From RUG334 sp045599645 (GTDB lineage Bacteria > Muiribacteriota > Ozemobacteria > Ozemobacterales > Ozemobacteraceae): a stretch of 64,000 nt of DNA. Below are positions 7,946 to 16,549 of the stretch, piece after piece; within the stretch, counting starts at the first letter, position 1, and every line of letters begins with the position of its first letter. The notes beneath the pieces were generated by a model. It saw only the letters and a program-made list of their open reading frames with translations, searched no databases and was not told the DNA's origin. A program made the position numbers and the translations under genes. Location: positions 124,001 to 188,000 of the forward strand of contig JAZRWI010000004.1 in assembly GCA_045599645.1 (NCBI GenBank). Reading direction: 5' to 3'.

Positions 7946-9385
7946 TTGAATCTTTTTAGAAATTTTAGCATTAGAACAAGACTTGTTTTGGCTTTTTTGA
8001 TTGCCAGTATTTTCCCGTTGGCAGTCTTTGGTTATATAACCCTAGGAAATATTGAAGTAACTAGAACTACACTGATTTTCTTCATAATTATTTCTATTTT
8101 CATAGCCATTATCACTGCATTATTAATTGCAGGCTCAATTGTTGCACCTTTACAGATTATACAGAGCTCGCTCCAGTCCTTCCAGACAAGAAAAACCACT
8201 GGAACAATGAATGACCACTGCTCAGATGAAATCTCAGACGTAGTATCAGAAATCAACAGTCTCTATGACGAATGGAACAAGGAAGTAGTTTCATTAGGCA
8301 AAAAACAGCTTAACCTTGATAAGGAAAATGAAAGAACTACCACAAGAGCCGACAGGGTTGAATGCCAGCTTGCTCAGACAAGAAGTTTGCTTCAGGTCGC
8401 CAGAGACTTGAATACCACTTTTGATTTTCAAAGCAACTGCAAAACCATACTTGATGAAGCTATAAAAACACTTAATGTTCAGTGGGCTTCTATTCTCCTC
8501 GTTGACAAAGAAAAGCACGAAATGCGTGTCGCCTGTGTCAGAGGAATTGAAAGAAGCGTTCTAGAAGATTTAAGTGAAGACAGTTACCCTTCCATTAGAT
8601 TAAAACCGCATGAAGGTCTTGCCGGCTTAGTAATTAAGGATAGAATTCCTCTTATTGCTAATAAAGGTCATAAGGACCCTCGCTTTAAGCAATTCAGTGA
8701 ATTCTCTAACAGAGACCAGAAAGTAGCAAGTCTTTTGTGTGCTCCTATCATAGGTAAGGATGACAGCATTCTTGGCGTAATCAATCTGATAAATCGTCAG
8801 ATTCCTCCTGTCTTTAGAAATGAAGACATACCTTATGCCCAAGATTTATGCACATTAGCAGCCCTTGTTATAGAAAGAAACAGAATGTATGCACAGCTGT
8901 TCACAGATGACCGCACAGGTCTTTCTGCACATAATGTATGGCTTGGCTATTTGAAGGAAGAAGCATCCAGAGCCCATAGATATGAACAGAACTGCAGTGT
9001 AGCTGTTTTTGACATTGATAGCTTTAAAACAATTCTACAAGCAACCAATGAAGAATTTGCCAGCAATATCATTGGCGACTGTGGTAAGGCAATATCATCT
9101 ATGCTTCGTGACACCGACAAAGCTAGCTCTAACCAGGAAAGATACTTCTGTCTACTTCCCAATACCGATGCAGCCGGAGCAGTATTCTTTGCAGGGCGCG
9201 TAAAAGAAGCTATTGAAGCTCATAACTATAGCTATAATGGTAAAGATATAAAAGTTACTCTTTCTGCTGGTATTGCATCTTTCCCAGACAATACAAAGAA
9301 TTCGGAAGATTTATTAAAGTCTGCTATTCAAGCTGTAGTCGAAGCACATAAAGCTGGCGGGAACAGAGCTTCTATTTTCAAATAG
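7946..9385 (+). CDS. Membrane GAF protein with degenerate GGDEF domain
   Basis: The protein has 479 residues and starts at TTG with AAGGGG upstream. Two transmembrane helices (about 13-32 and 42-63), separated by only a few periplasmic residues, lead into a HAMP-like and coiled-coil stretch (64-145). A GAF domain (about 150-312) and a C-terminal GGDEF-fold domain (about 325-479, containing A-V-F-D-I-D-S-F-K and S-A-G-I-A-S-F-P) follow. The catalytic GGDEF signature is replaced by N-Q-E-R-Y (residues 396-400), so diguanylate cyclase activity is unlikely. It may be a sensor or a c-di-GMP/nucleotide-related scaffold. No receiver or EAL partner lies nearby. Confidence 0.82.
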   Translation: MNLFRNFSIRTRLVLAFLIASIFPLAVFGYITLGNIEVTRTTLIFFIIISIFIAIITALLIAGSIVAPLQIIQSSLQSFQTRKTTGTMNDHCSDEISDVVSEINSLYDEWNKEVVSLGKKQLNLDKENERTTTRADRVECQLAQTRSLLQVARDLNTTFDFQSNCKTILDEAIKTLNVQWASILLVDKEKHEMRVACVRGIERSVLEDLSEDSYPSIRLKPHEGLAGLVIKDRIPLIANKGHKDPRFKQFSEFSNRDQKVASLLCAPIIGKDDSILGVINLINRQIPPVFRNEDIPYAQDLCTLAALVIERNRMYAQLFTDDRTGLSAHNVWLGYLKEEASRAHRYEQNCSVAVFDIDSFKTILQATNEEFASNIIGDCGKAISSMLRDTDKASSNQERYFCLLPNTDAAGAVFFAGRVKEAIEAHNYSYNGKDIKVTLSAGIASFPDNTKNSEDLLKSAIQAVVEAHKAGGNRASIFK

Positions 9386-9401
9386 CATATAAGGTATCAA
9401 T

Positions 9402-9566
9402 ATTGCTTCACAGGTTACTAATTATAAATGTTTATCATCCACTGGCGACTTAAAGTTTTCAGCTTCCACTGGTCAGTTTAAATCAAAACCGCTCGAATTA
9501 AGTTTTTCTGAAGACAATTATCTGAGAACCGAAGAATCAAGCAGAAGAATCAAACAAAAGCAGTAA
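9402..9566 (+). CDS. Possible 54-residue protein with ATT start, or gene remnant
   Basis: An open frame with coding-like composition runs from 9402 to TAA at 9564-9566. The residues read roughly I-A-S-Q-V-T-N-Y-K-C-L-S-S-T-G and end S-S-R-R-I-K-Q-K-Q. No ATG, GTG or TTG begins it; the upstream in-frame stop is at 9390. ATT at 9402 has AAGG (9391-9394) seven bases before it, so a rare ATT start is possible. It could also be the tail of a decayed gene. It follows the GGDEF-like gene by 16 bases in another frame. No family is recognised. Apart from this and the promoter below I see nothing in 9386-9767. Confidence 0.3.
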   Translation: MASQVTNYKCLSSTGDLKFSASTGQFKSKPLELSFSEDNYLRTEESSRRIKQKQ

Positions 9567-9701
9567 AATAGACCTAAGTTTTTAATGCAGTCTATACTAA
9601 GGCCAATGATTAGTTCTGTAATTAATCAAGCTATTGCTTACCTATGAATACAAATAAACCTCTCTATTATAGTGCTCCGTCGCAACTAACTTAAATTTTA
9701 G

Positions 9702-9730
9702 TTGTATCAAGCCCCTTAAAATTATATAAT
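9702..9730 (+). promoter_or_regulatory. Sigma70-type promoter for the choloylglycine-hydrolase-like gene
   Basis: TTGTAT (9702-9707) and a perfect TATAAT (9725-9730) are spaced by 17 bases. The gene starts at 9768 behind an AAGGGAG ribosome binding site. Confidence 0.75.
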
Positions 9731-9767
9731 TATTCATACACGAATCTATTAAGGGAGCAAAAAAATA

Positions 9768-10973
9768 ATGAAAAAAGTGTTTTTTATCATTTTGGTATCA
9801 CTACTTATGGTCACTTCACAAAGCTTTAGCGCTGAAAACGAGAATACAGCCAAGTATGATGAATACAAAAAAATAGCAGCCAATCTTTATGAAGTAACTG
9901 TAGATGAATTTGACTACGATTATCTTCTTAAAAACGGTCGTGGTAACATGGATTTTGCCGGTTGTTCTGGAATAAAGGAAGGCAATTACTTAGGTCGTAA
10001 CTTTGACTTTATCGCCGGGGACGCTGCAGAAATCGTTGTAAAAACAACAGCAAAGAAAGACAGATATGCTTCTGTTGGTATGGTAGGCGGTTTGATGTGG
10101 CTAAACACTAAGTTTATGGATAATGGCTTAGACGAAGACGCAAAAAAGCTTATTCCATTGATGCTTCTTGATGGTATTAACGAAAAGGGTCTTGCAATTG
10201 AAATCAACTGCGTAAATGCTACTGATGTAGGCGGTCTTACCAAGCACACAAATCCCGGTAAAAAGGAAGTATCACAACTCTGTACAGTAAGATATCTTCT
10301 TGACCATGCAGCAACAGCTGATGAAGCAATAGAATTGATGAAAAGCATAGACATAGTCAATAACCGTGACGTTATGGGTCTTATTGCCAGAAACTATGAA
10401 GTTCATTTCCTTATTACCGATAAAAATAAAACCTATGTTGTTGAATTGTCCAACAATAAACCAGAAGGCGAAAAGCTGGTCATAATGGAAAATGAAACTA
10501 TTATGACAAACTTCTATCTCCACCTTGCTGATACTCAGAAGAACACTTACCCAGATAACTCTTTAGGTATTGAAAGATATCGCAAGCTTGCCGACAACAG
10601 AAGCTCAGTTAATTCTGTAGAAAGCATGAAAAAGCTGATGCAATCAATCCGCTTTACCAACTCAAATAAACTGGATGGCGAATATGCACCAGGCGAAAAT
10701 TTTGACAATCCTTATACCTGTTTGTCAGATCATCCTGAATTCGGTGAAAATCCCGTTAACTATGCAAATCATAAAGAACATCTGAAAGAAATTCTTGAAG
10801 TCATGAAAACTGATGACGTTCTGATTGCTGAAGTATTAAAAGACCCGGAAATGAAGAATCCAAATGGTATTTGGTGTACTTCTCACAACTCGGTATTCGA
10901 CCTTGAAAATAAAACAATGAGTGTTGCTGTATTTGAACGTTACGACAAGTATTACGATTTTTCTGTAAAATAA
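9768..10973 (+). CDS. Secreted choloylglycine hydrolase-family (Ntn) amidase
   Basis: The protein has 401 residues with a signal peptide (1-22). The Ntn-hydrolase pattern G-C-S-G-I (Cys66) followed by Y-L-G-R-N-F-D-F is the nucleophile and substrate-loop region of the choloylglycine hydrolase/penicillin V acylase family. The segment G-L-A-I-E-I-N and the C-terminal W-C-T-S-H-N-S-V-F-D-L also fit. Members cleave linear amide bonds such as conjugated bile salts or acyl-homoserine lactones. The mature Cys must be exposed by processing after export, since it is about 44 residues past the signal cleavage site, unlike cytoplasmic bile-salt hydrolases. The substrate is unknown. It has its own promoter and a hairpin terminator. 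Confidence 0.85.
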   Translation: MKKVFFIILVSLLMVTSQSFSAENENTAKYDEYKKIAANLYEVTVDEFDYDYLLKNGRGNMDFAGCSGIKEGNYLGRNFDFIAGDAAEIVVKTTAKKDRYASVGMVGGLMWLNTKFMDNGLDEDAKKLIPLMLLDGINEKGLAIEINCVNATDVGGLTKHTNPGKKEVSQLCTVRYLLDHAATADEAIELMKSIDIVNNRDVMGLIARNYEVHFLITDKNKTYVVELSNNKPEGEKLVIMENETIMTNFYLHLADTQKNTYPDNSLGIERYRKLADNRSSVNSVESMKKLMQSIRFTNSNKLDGEYAPGENFDNPYTCLSDHPEFGENPVNYANHKEHLKEILEVMKTDDVLIAEVLKDPEMKNPNGIWCTSHNSVFDLENKTMSVAVFERYDKYYDFSVK

Positions 10974-11057
10974 AATCAATTATTTCTTTATATCTGATTT
11001 TATGAATGTCAAATCTAATCTCAGATATAAAGAGTAATACAAACTTATTCTTTAGGT

Positions 11058-11103
11058 GCTATAAAAACAAATCTTAATATATATTGGGTTTGTTTTTTAT
11101 AGC
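11058..11103 (+). terminator. Hairpin terminator after the amidase gene
   Basis: GCTATAAAAACAAA (from 11058) pairs with TTTGTTTTTTATAGC (ending 11103), with one extra T in the right arm acting as part of the T-run. A second, 13-bp inverted repeat (10985-10997 with 11021-11033) lies closer to the stop codon. Confidence 0.6.
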
Positions 11104-11143
11104 ATGACCAAACGTTATATAAAAATTAGGAGAGATAGTAATT

Positions 11144-12940
11144 ATGAGAAAAACTACAGTAACAGCTTTGCTAATAGCTTGTGCCTGCTTTTGCTCACCA
11201 AATGCTTATTCACAAACAAGTGAAACGATACAGACTGAAAAGAGCGAAAAAATCCTGACAGAAACTGAAAAAAGAAATGCTGAATATGTTATTCCAACAT
11301 ATGCACCGAACAATGAAATCACCGGCGAATACGATGAATCACTTGCTGTTAAGTGTTTTAACGGTATTTTTGTTGGTAAGAAAAGAGAAGATGTTAATAT
11401 CTGGAAAGGTATTCCATTCTGTAAACAGCCTGTTGGAGAATTAAGATTCAAAGAACCTCAGCCTGCAGAAGCCTCAAATAAAGTTTATGAAGCATATAAT
11501 TTCATGAAATCATGTTTGCAATCTATTGACCCAGATGAAAAAGCTTCCTACTATGAACAGGGTGAAGATTGTCTTGGTTTGAATATTTGGACAAATACGA
11601 AAAGCTCAGTTAAAGCCAAACCAGTATTAGTTTTTATTCATGGCGGTGGATGGGTAGCAGGTGGAACGAGTGACCCACTATATAATGGTTATTACTTTGC
11701 ACATGACAACCCGGATATTGTTCTGGTAACAATCGATTATCGTGTTGGCATGATGGGTCAGATAAATCTGTCTTCACTACCGGACGGTAAAGATTATAAA
11801 AACTCAGAAGATCTTTGCATGCTTGACATGATTGAATCTTTAAAGTGGATAAAACAAAACATTGCAGCCTTTGGCGGCGACCCGGATAATATAACAATAA
11901 GTGGTGAATCAGCAGGTGGTGGAGCAGTTTCAATGCTCTGTGTAATGAAGGAAGCCAAGGGTTTGTTCTCTAAGGCAATACCAATGAGTGGTGCTGTTAC
12001 CCATTTCAGTAAGAAAGAATTGACATTAAAACAGGTTCCAGCCATTCAGGAAGCTTTTGGATGTAAAACAGTTGCTGATATTAATAAAATACCTTTTGAC
12101 CAGTTAAAGAAATGGTGGGGATATAATGCATCAGGCATTTATCATCATCCGGCACGTGGTAATAATCTAATAGAAGCAGATCCTCTGAATGCATGGGTGC
12201 GTGGAGATTCTAAGGACATTATCATTTTACAGGGACACACAGCTAAAGAATTTAATTACTATTACACTGTTTATGCTTATTTAGACGAAATGTTTGACAC
12301 AGTCTGTGAAGCTGGAACTAAGGGAATCGTTGCCGAAAGCGGCAAGGAATTTTCTGTTGTATATGAAGAATATAATAAAATCTTGGAAAAACTCGGATAT
12401 AAAGGCAATGATCTGTATCGCGAATTCATGAATGATAAAGTTTTTAACGCACCTCAGTTATATCAGGCAGAAATGCATTCCAAGAATGGTGGTAAAGGAT
12501 ATTTCTATATATTTGATAAAAGCTATGATGGTGAGTATGCTAAGATTGGTGCAGGTCATGCTGTAGACCTTAATTATCTATTCGGTACATTTGACGGCAT
12601 ATCGGCTTACGGAACTCCAGAGGAATTAAAGCTTGCTTCACAATACCAGCAGATGATTGTAAATTTCTGCAAGACCGGGAATCCATCAATAGAAGGTTTG
12701 GAATGGCCAGAATACAATCTTCAGACAAGAACCAAAATGATTATTGGTGACAACACCCGCGTTGAAGAAAACTATGAAACAGAACGTAACACCAAAGTTA
12801 TGCAGATGATGGAAATCAGCGATGCTTTCCGTTTCCCTGGCACAGAAGGAACATTGTTTGATAGAGCTGCAGCTATTAACCCCAAAGCAGCAGAAGAATG
12901 TAAGAAGATATGGGCTGCCAATCAGGAATTGGATAAATAA
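11144..12940 (+). CDS. Secreted type-B carboxylesterase
   Basis: This is a 598-residue alpha/beta hydrolase with a signal peptide (about 1-23). It carries the carboxylesterase B signatures: nucleophile elbow G-E-S-A-G-G with Ser256, the oxyanion loop H-G-G-G-W-V-A-G-G and the E-D-C-L-G-L-N-I-W motif with its conserved Cys. The catalytic His is in G-A-G-H-A-V-D-L, and the A-Y-G-T-P segment follows. It is similar in layout to para-nitrobenzyl esterase (PnbA). It probably hydrolyses carboxylic esters in the periplasm; the natural substrate is unknown. AGGAGAG precedes the ATG. It has its own terminator and no obvious operon partner. Confidence 0.9.
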   Translation: MRKTTVTALLIACACFCSPNAYSQTSETIQTEKSEKILTETEKRNAEYVIPTYAPNNEITGEYDESLAVKCFNGIFVGKKREDVNIWKGIPFCKQPVGELRFKEPQPAEASNKVYEAYNFMKSCLQSIDPDEKASYYEQGEDCLGLNIWTNTKSSVKAKPVLVFIHGGGWVAGGTSDPLYNGYYFAHDNPDIVLVTIDYRVGMMGQINLSSLPDGKDYKNSEDLCMLDMIESLKWIKQNIAAFGGDPDNITISGESAGGGAVSMLCVMKEAKGLFSKAIPMSGAVTHFSKKELTLKQVPAIQEAFGCKTVADINKIPFDQLKKWWGYNASGIYHHPARGNNLIEADPLNAWVRGDSKDIIILQGHTAKEFNYYYTVYAYLDEMFDTVCEAGTKGIVAESGKEFSVVYEEYNKILEKLGYKGNDLYREFMNDKVFNAPQLYQAEMHSKNGGKGYFYIFDKSYDGEYAKIGAGHAVDLNYLFGTFDGISAYGTPEELKLASQYQQMIVNFCKTGNPSIEGLEWPEYNLQTRTKMIIGDNTRVEENYETERNTKVMQMMEISDAFRFPGTEGTLFDRAAAINPKAAEECKKIWAANQELDK

Positions 12941-12968
12941 CACTAACTTCCTTTATTAAAATTTATTG

Positions 12969-13032
12969 GTCGTTAAAATTATTATATTTGTTGAAGTCGT
13001 ATAACAATTATAACAATTTTAACGACTGTTTT
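12969..13032 (+). terminator. Terminator after the carboxylesterase gene
   Basis: GTCGTTAAAATT (12969-12980) pairs with AATTTTAACGAC (13015-13026), with further imperfect pairing between, and TGTTTTT follows. The arms are AT-rich but long. Confidence 0.6.
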
Positions 13033-13140
13033 TATATCGAGTCATTGTTAGAAGCTTCATTTTATGCTATAAATTAAAATAATAACAAAACGTATTGCAA
13101 ATGGAAAGGACATATAAATAATAAAGTCCCTCTTAATTAA

Positions 13141-13372
13141 ACGAGACTGTATAAAAACTTGATTTTATGCAGTCAAAACAAGTTCCTTCTAAAATCAAAA
13201 ACCTCCCTACCCTCCCTTAAAGAGGCTGTCTGAAAACTCGATTTTATGCATTCAAAACAAGTTTCTTCTAAAATCAAAACCCTCCCTACCCTCCCTTGAA
13301 AAGGGAGGTTTTAGGAGTCTACTGTACATCGGGATTTTTACAAAATTCTAGTTTGGGGACAGCCTAATTAAA
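13141..13372. repeat. Dispersed repeat with a tandem 79-bp duplication
   Basis: Two diverged direct copies of about 79 bp (13141-13218 and 13219-13300) share the blocks CTGT-x-x-A-A-A-A-C-T-x-G-A-T-T-T-T-A-T-G-C and CCCTCCCTACCCTCCCTT. The second copy continues into a hairpin (CCTCCCTT with AAGGGAGG) and an 85-bp tail that recurs at 23977-24060. AGGCTGTC near 13222 and GACAGCCT at 13359-13366 form short terminal inverted repeats, so a MITE-like element is possible. The rest of 12941-13479 shows no gene. Confidence 0.75.
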
Positions 13373-13479
13373 CGTGTAAAAATGTTATCCAAGTGCAATT
13401 TATGTTATGAGCAAATGAGAATCTCTATATTTAAAACTGGTATGGAAAATAATCAGTCATACATCAGAAAAAAAATAAA

Positions 13480-16470
13480 ATGAATAAGAATACTAGCTTA
13501 GCAATCTGCATCATTGTTTTGATATTATCATTTTTCATTGTCAGAGACTTTGTTCCTTCTAAGAATACTTCTAGCAATGTAGAAACTAACGAATATTTCA
13601 CTTCTTTAAAGTCATTAGAAGGGAAAATAATTGCTACAAATGAAAGCACAAGTTTTGACCAATTTATGGAAGAGCATTATCCCGGAAAATTTAAATATTT
13701 GTATTTCTCTTCCTTAGCAGATTCTATTGCGGCATTAAAAACCAACAAAGTTCAAGCAGTTATCTGCGACCTACCCGTTGCAGAATTAGCAACGAAACGA
13801 CAGAGCGACCTATCGATACTTCCAGAAAAGTTAGGCGGTGACGAGTATGGTTTCGCCTTTGCCAAAAACAGTAAAATATTCAATGAATTTAAAAATGAAA
13901 TTGATAAATTAAAAAATGAAGGAATTATATATAAGCTAAAAAATATTTGGACAAACTCAGATGAATCATTAAAAATATTACCTGACCAGAATTGGCCTGG
14001 CTCTAAGGGAATAATTAGAATAGCCTGTGCTCCGGATTACGAACCGATGTCATATACAGCAAAAGATGGCAAGCTAACAGGCCTGGACATAAACATACTA
14101 ATTCTTGCAGCGAAAGACCTGGACTACAAGCTCGATTTTATCTCAGCAGGTTTTTCTGGACTTCTACAAGGCTTAACCACAGGCAAATACGATATTGTAT
14201 GTGGTGGATTATCCATAACAAAGGAAAGAAAATTATTATATGATTTTGTAGAATACTATAAAAGCAGTAGTGCTCTACTGATAAAATCACATCCAACTGA
14301 TTATTATTCTTTAAAACAACTTCAAAACAACGCCAAAACAATCGCCTTCCCTCTAGGCAGTTATGGAGAGTTCTTTGTTCAAAAATATTTTCCTAATCAA
14401 AAGCGGGTTTCTTTTGGTGATGATGCCACTTCAGTCTACTCTATTGCAGGTGGCAAAGCTGACGCTTTTGTAACAACTAAAAGAGTGCTGGAAAAATTAA
14501 TGGCCCAGGGAATCAGCGGTGTTAAATTATTACCTGAAAAGATTGAAGATAAGGCTCAGGTTGCATTTGGGATTTCCAAAGAGCCAAGAATAAAAGATTT
14601 AAAGCAACAGCTTAACAATTTCATCTCTGAATTAAAAAATAGCGGTGAATTAGAGAAAATTGAAAAAAAATGGACAAAAGGCAAAAATGAACAAATGCCG
14701 GAATTACTCCACAAAGATAATTCTTCCTTTATATTAAAAGTTGGAACCATAGGGAAACTTCCTCCTGCTTCATACATAAAAAACAATAGTTTATGCGGGA
14801 ACGACATAGAACTGATTATTCGGTTTGCCAATAAAATTGGAGCTGATATTAATTTTGTATTATTAGATTTTTCAAGTCTAATAGCTGCCATTCAAGCCGG
14901 AACTATAGATGTAATTGCATCTAATCTTAATATAACAGAAGAAAGAAAGAAAATAATTGATTTCTCTGAACCCTATTATTACGAAGAAATGGCAATTTTA
15001 GTAAAAGATACCAAATCTAAGATCAAAGTAACCGCATTAGACGACTTGAATATCCCAGGAGTAAGAATTGGCTACCCACATCAAACTCAAGCAGAGCATT
15101 ATGTTCCAATCCTATATCCAAATTGTAAAGCTTTTGGTTTTGTAGATTCTGCTGACGGTATTTTGTCACTTAAAATCAATAAAATAGACGCATTCATCTA
15201 TCCAAGGCCAAATATGGAATATTTCTTTTCACATGGAATGGCTGATCGTCTAAAAATACTCGATGGTAATTTAGGAGAACCAGTTAATATAGCCCTCGCC
15301 ATATCTAGAAAGACAAAAATACCGAATCTTACAAAGCGGATAAATGAAAGTCTGGCTAAAATGAGAGCTGATGGAACCCTAGAACGACTATATCATAAAT
15401 GGCATTTTGAAGAAAATCCTGTTTTTAATCCCAATGAATTACCGCAAAGCAATAATTTTATATTAAAAGTTGGAACAAATGGTCAAATTCCACCTTACAG
15501 CTATTATATAGGAACAGAACTTACCGGCTATGATATTGAATTAATAAATCTGATAGCTGCCGAACTGGGGGCTAAAATTGAATTTTCCACAAACAGTTTT
15601 GCCGGACTTGTGGCAGCATTGGAAACAGGGAACATAGACGTCATTGCTTCGAATCTATTTATTACCGATGACGGCAAAGAAGTTGCAGATTATTCAGACA
15701 TTCTTTACGCTACCTACGATGCGGTTACAGTCAAAGAAACAGAATCAAACAATGAATATTCATTTACTACAGCAATTAAAGAATACAAGGAAAGTTTCAA
15801 AAAGACCTTTATCACAGAAGATCGCTGGAAAATTTTATTAAGTGGTCTGACAACTACAATAATAATTTCAACCTGCTCTGGCATCATAGGCGGTTTATTT
15901 GGCTTCTTTTTATGCGTTCTTCGAAGATTAAAGAACAAATTGCTAACCAAATGTATTATTTATTTTATCAGAATTATTCAAGGCATTCCCACGGTTCTAC
16001 TACTAATGATTCTTTACTATGTAGTATTTGCCAAATCAGATATAGACCCATCTATTGTGGCAATAATAGGCTTTTCTATTAATTTTGGTGTTTATACATC
16101 AGAAATGATGAGAACTGCTTTGGAATCCATAGACAAAGGGCAGGAAGAAGCTGCCTTGGCTCTTGGTTTTTCACCAATTCAATCCTTTTTTAAGATAGTA
16201 TTCCCTCAGGCTGCCATTTATTTCATTCCCGTGGTTAAAGGAGAATTTATTGCCATGGTAAAGCTAACTGCCATTGTCGGTTATATTGCATGTCATGACT
16301 TAACCAAGGCCAGCGATATTATACGTTCACGCACTATGGAAGCATTCTTTCCGTTAATATCGACTGCTTTAATATACTTTATCACAGCAAATCTATTAAT
16401 CTTACTGCTTAGCAAAATAGAACTCAATCTCAATCCCAAGACTCGTAAGAAAGTTATTGCTGATTTATAA
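13480..16470 (+). CDS. Fusion of tandem solute-binding (SBP type 3) modules and ABC permease
   Basis: The protein has 996 residues. An N-terminal membrane anchor or signal (5-22) is followed by a partial SBP lobe (about 40-160), a full amino-acid-type SBP module (176-405), a second full module (416-645) and a partial one (659-755). A HisM/GlnP-like permease domain (about 779-990) ends the chain, with several membrane helices and the EAA loop (E-A-A-L-A-L-G-F-S at roughly residue 888). The family imports polar amino acids across the inner membrane with a separate ATPase. Natural SBP-permease fusions exist, but four binding segments, two of them truncated, are unusual. No ATPase gene is adjacent. 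There is a terminator downstream. Confidence 0.85.
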   Translation: MNKNTSLAICIIVLILSFFIVRDFVPSKNTSSNVETNEYFTSLKSLEGKIIATNESTSFDQFMEEHYPGKFKYLYFSSLADSIAALKTNKVQAVICDLPVAELATKRQSDLSILPEKLGGDEYGFAFAKNSKIFNEFKNEIDKLKNEGIIYKLKNIWTNSDESLKILPDQNWPGSKGIIRIACAPDYEPMSYTAKDGKLTGLDINILILAAKDLDYKLDFISAGFSGLLQGLTTGKYDIVCGGLSITKERKLLYDFVEYYKSSSALLIKSHPTDYYSLKQLQNNAKTIAFPLGSYGEFFVQKYFPNQKRVSFGDDATSVYSIAGGKADAFVTTKRVLEKLMAQGISGVKLLPEKIEDKAQVAFGISKEPRIKDLKQQLNNFISELKNSGELEKIEKKWTKGKNEQMPELLHKDNSSFILKVGTIGKLPPASYIKNNSLCGNDIELIIRFANKIGADINFVLLDFSSLIAAIQAGTIDVIASNLNITEERKKIIDFSEPYYYEEMAILVKDTKSKIKVTALDDLNIPGVRIGYPHQTQAEHYVPILYPNCKAFGFVDSADGILSLKINKIDAFIYPRPNMEYFFSHGMADRLKILDGNLGEPVNIALAISRKTKIPNLTKRINESLAKMRADGTLERLYHKWHFEENPVFNPNELPQSNNFILKVGTNGQIPPYSYYIGTELTGYDIELINLIAAELGAKIEFSTNSFAGLVAALETGNIDVIASNLFITDDGKEVADYSDILYATYDAVTVKETESNNEYSFTTAIKEYKESFKKTFITEDRWKILLSGLTTTIIISTCSGIIGGLFGFFLCVLRRLKNKLLTKCIIYFIRIIQGIPTVLLLMILYYVVFAKSDIDPSIVAIIGFSINFGVYTSEMMRTALESIDKGQEEAALALGFSPIQSFFKIVFPQAAIYFIPVVKGEFIAMVKLTAIVGYIACHDLTKASDIIRSRTMEAFFPLISTALIYFITANLLILLLSKIELNLNPKTRKKVIADL

Positions 16471-16495
16471 TATTTTCTTTGCCACCTAAAATTCA

Positions 16496-16527
16496 AAACA
16501 CACATTCGAATGAAATGTGTGTTTTTT
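16496..16527. terminator. Bidirectional terminator between convergent genes
   Basis: AAACACACATT (16496-16506) pairs with AATGTGTGTTT (16514-16524) and is followed by more T. The A-rich left flank also serves the convergent ligase gene that ends at 16550. Confidence 0.8.
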
Positions 16528-16549
16528 ATATGTCTGTATTATGTTGTTT

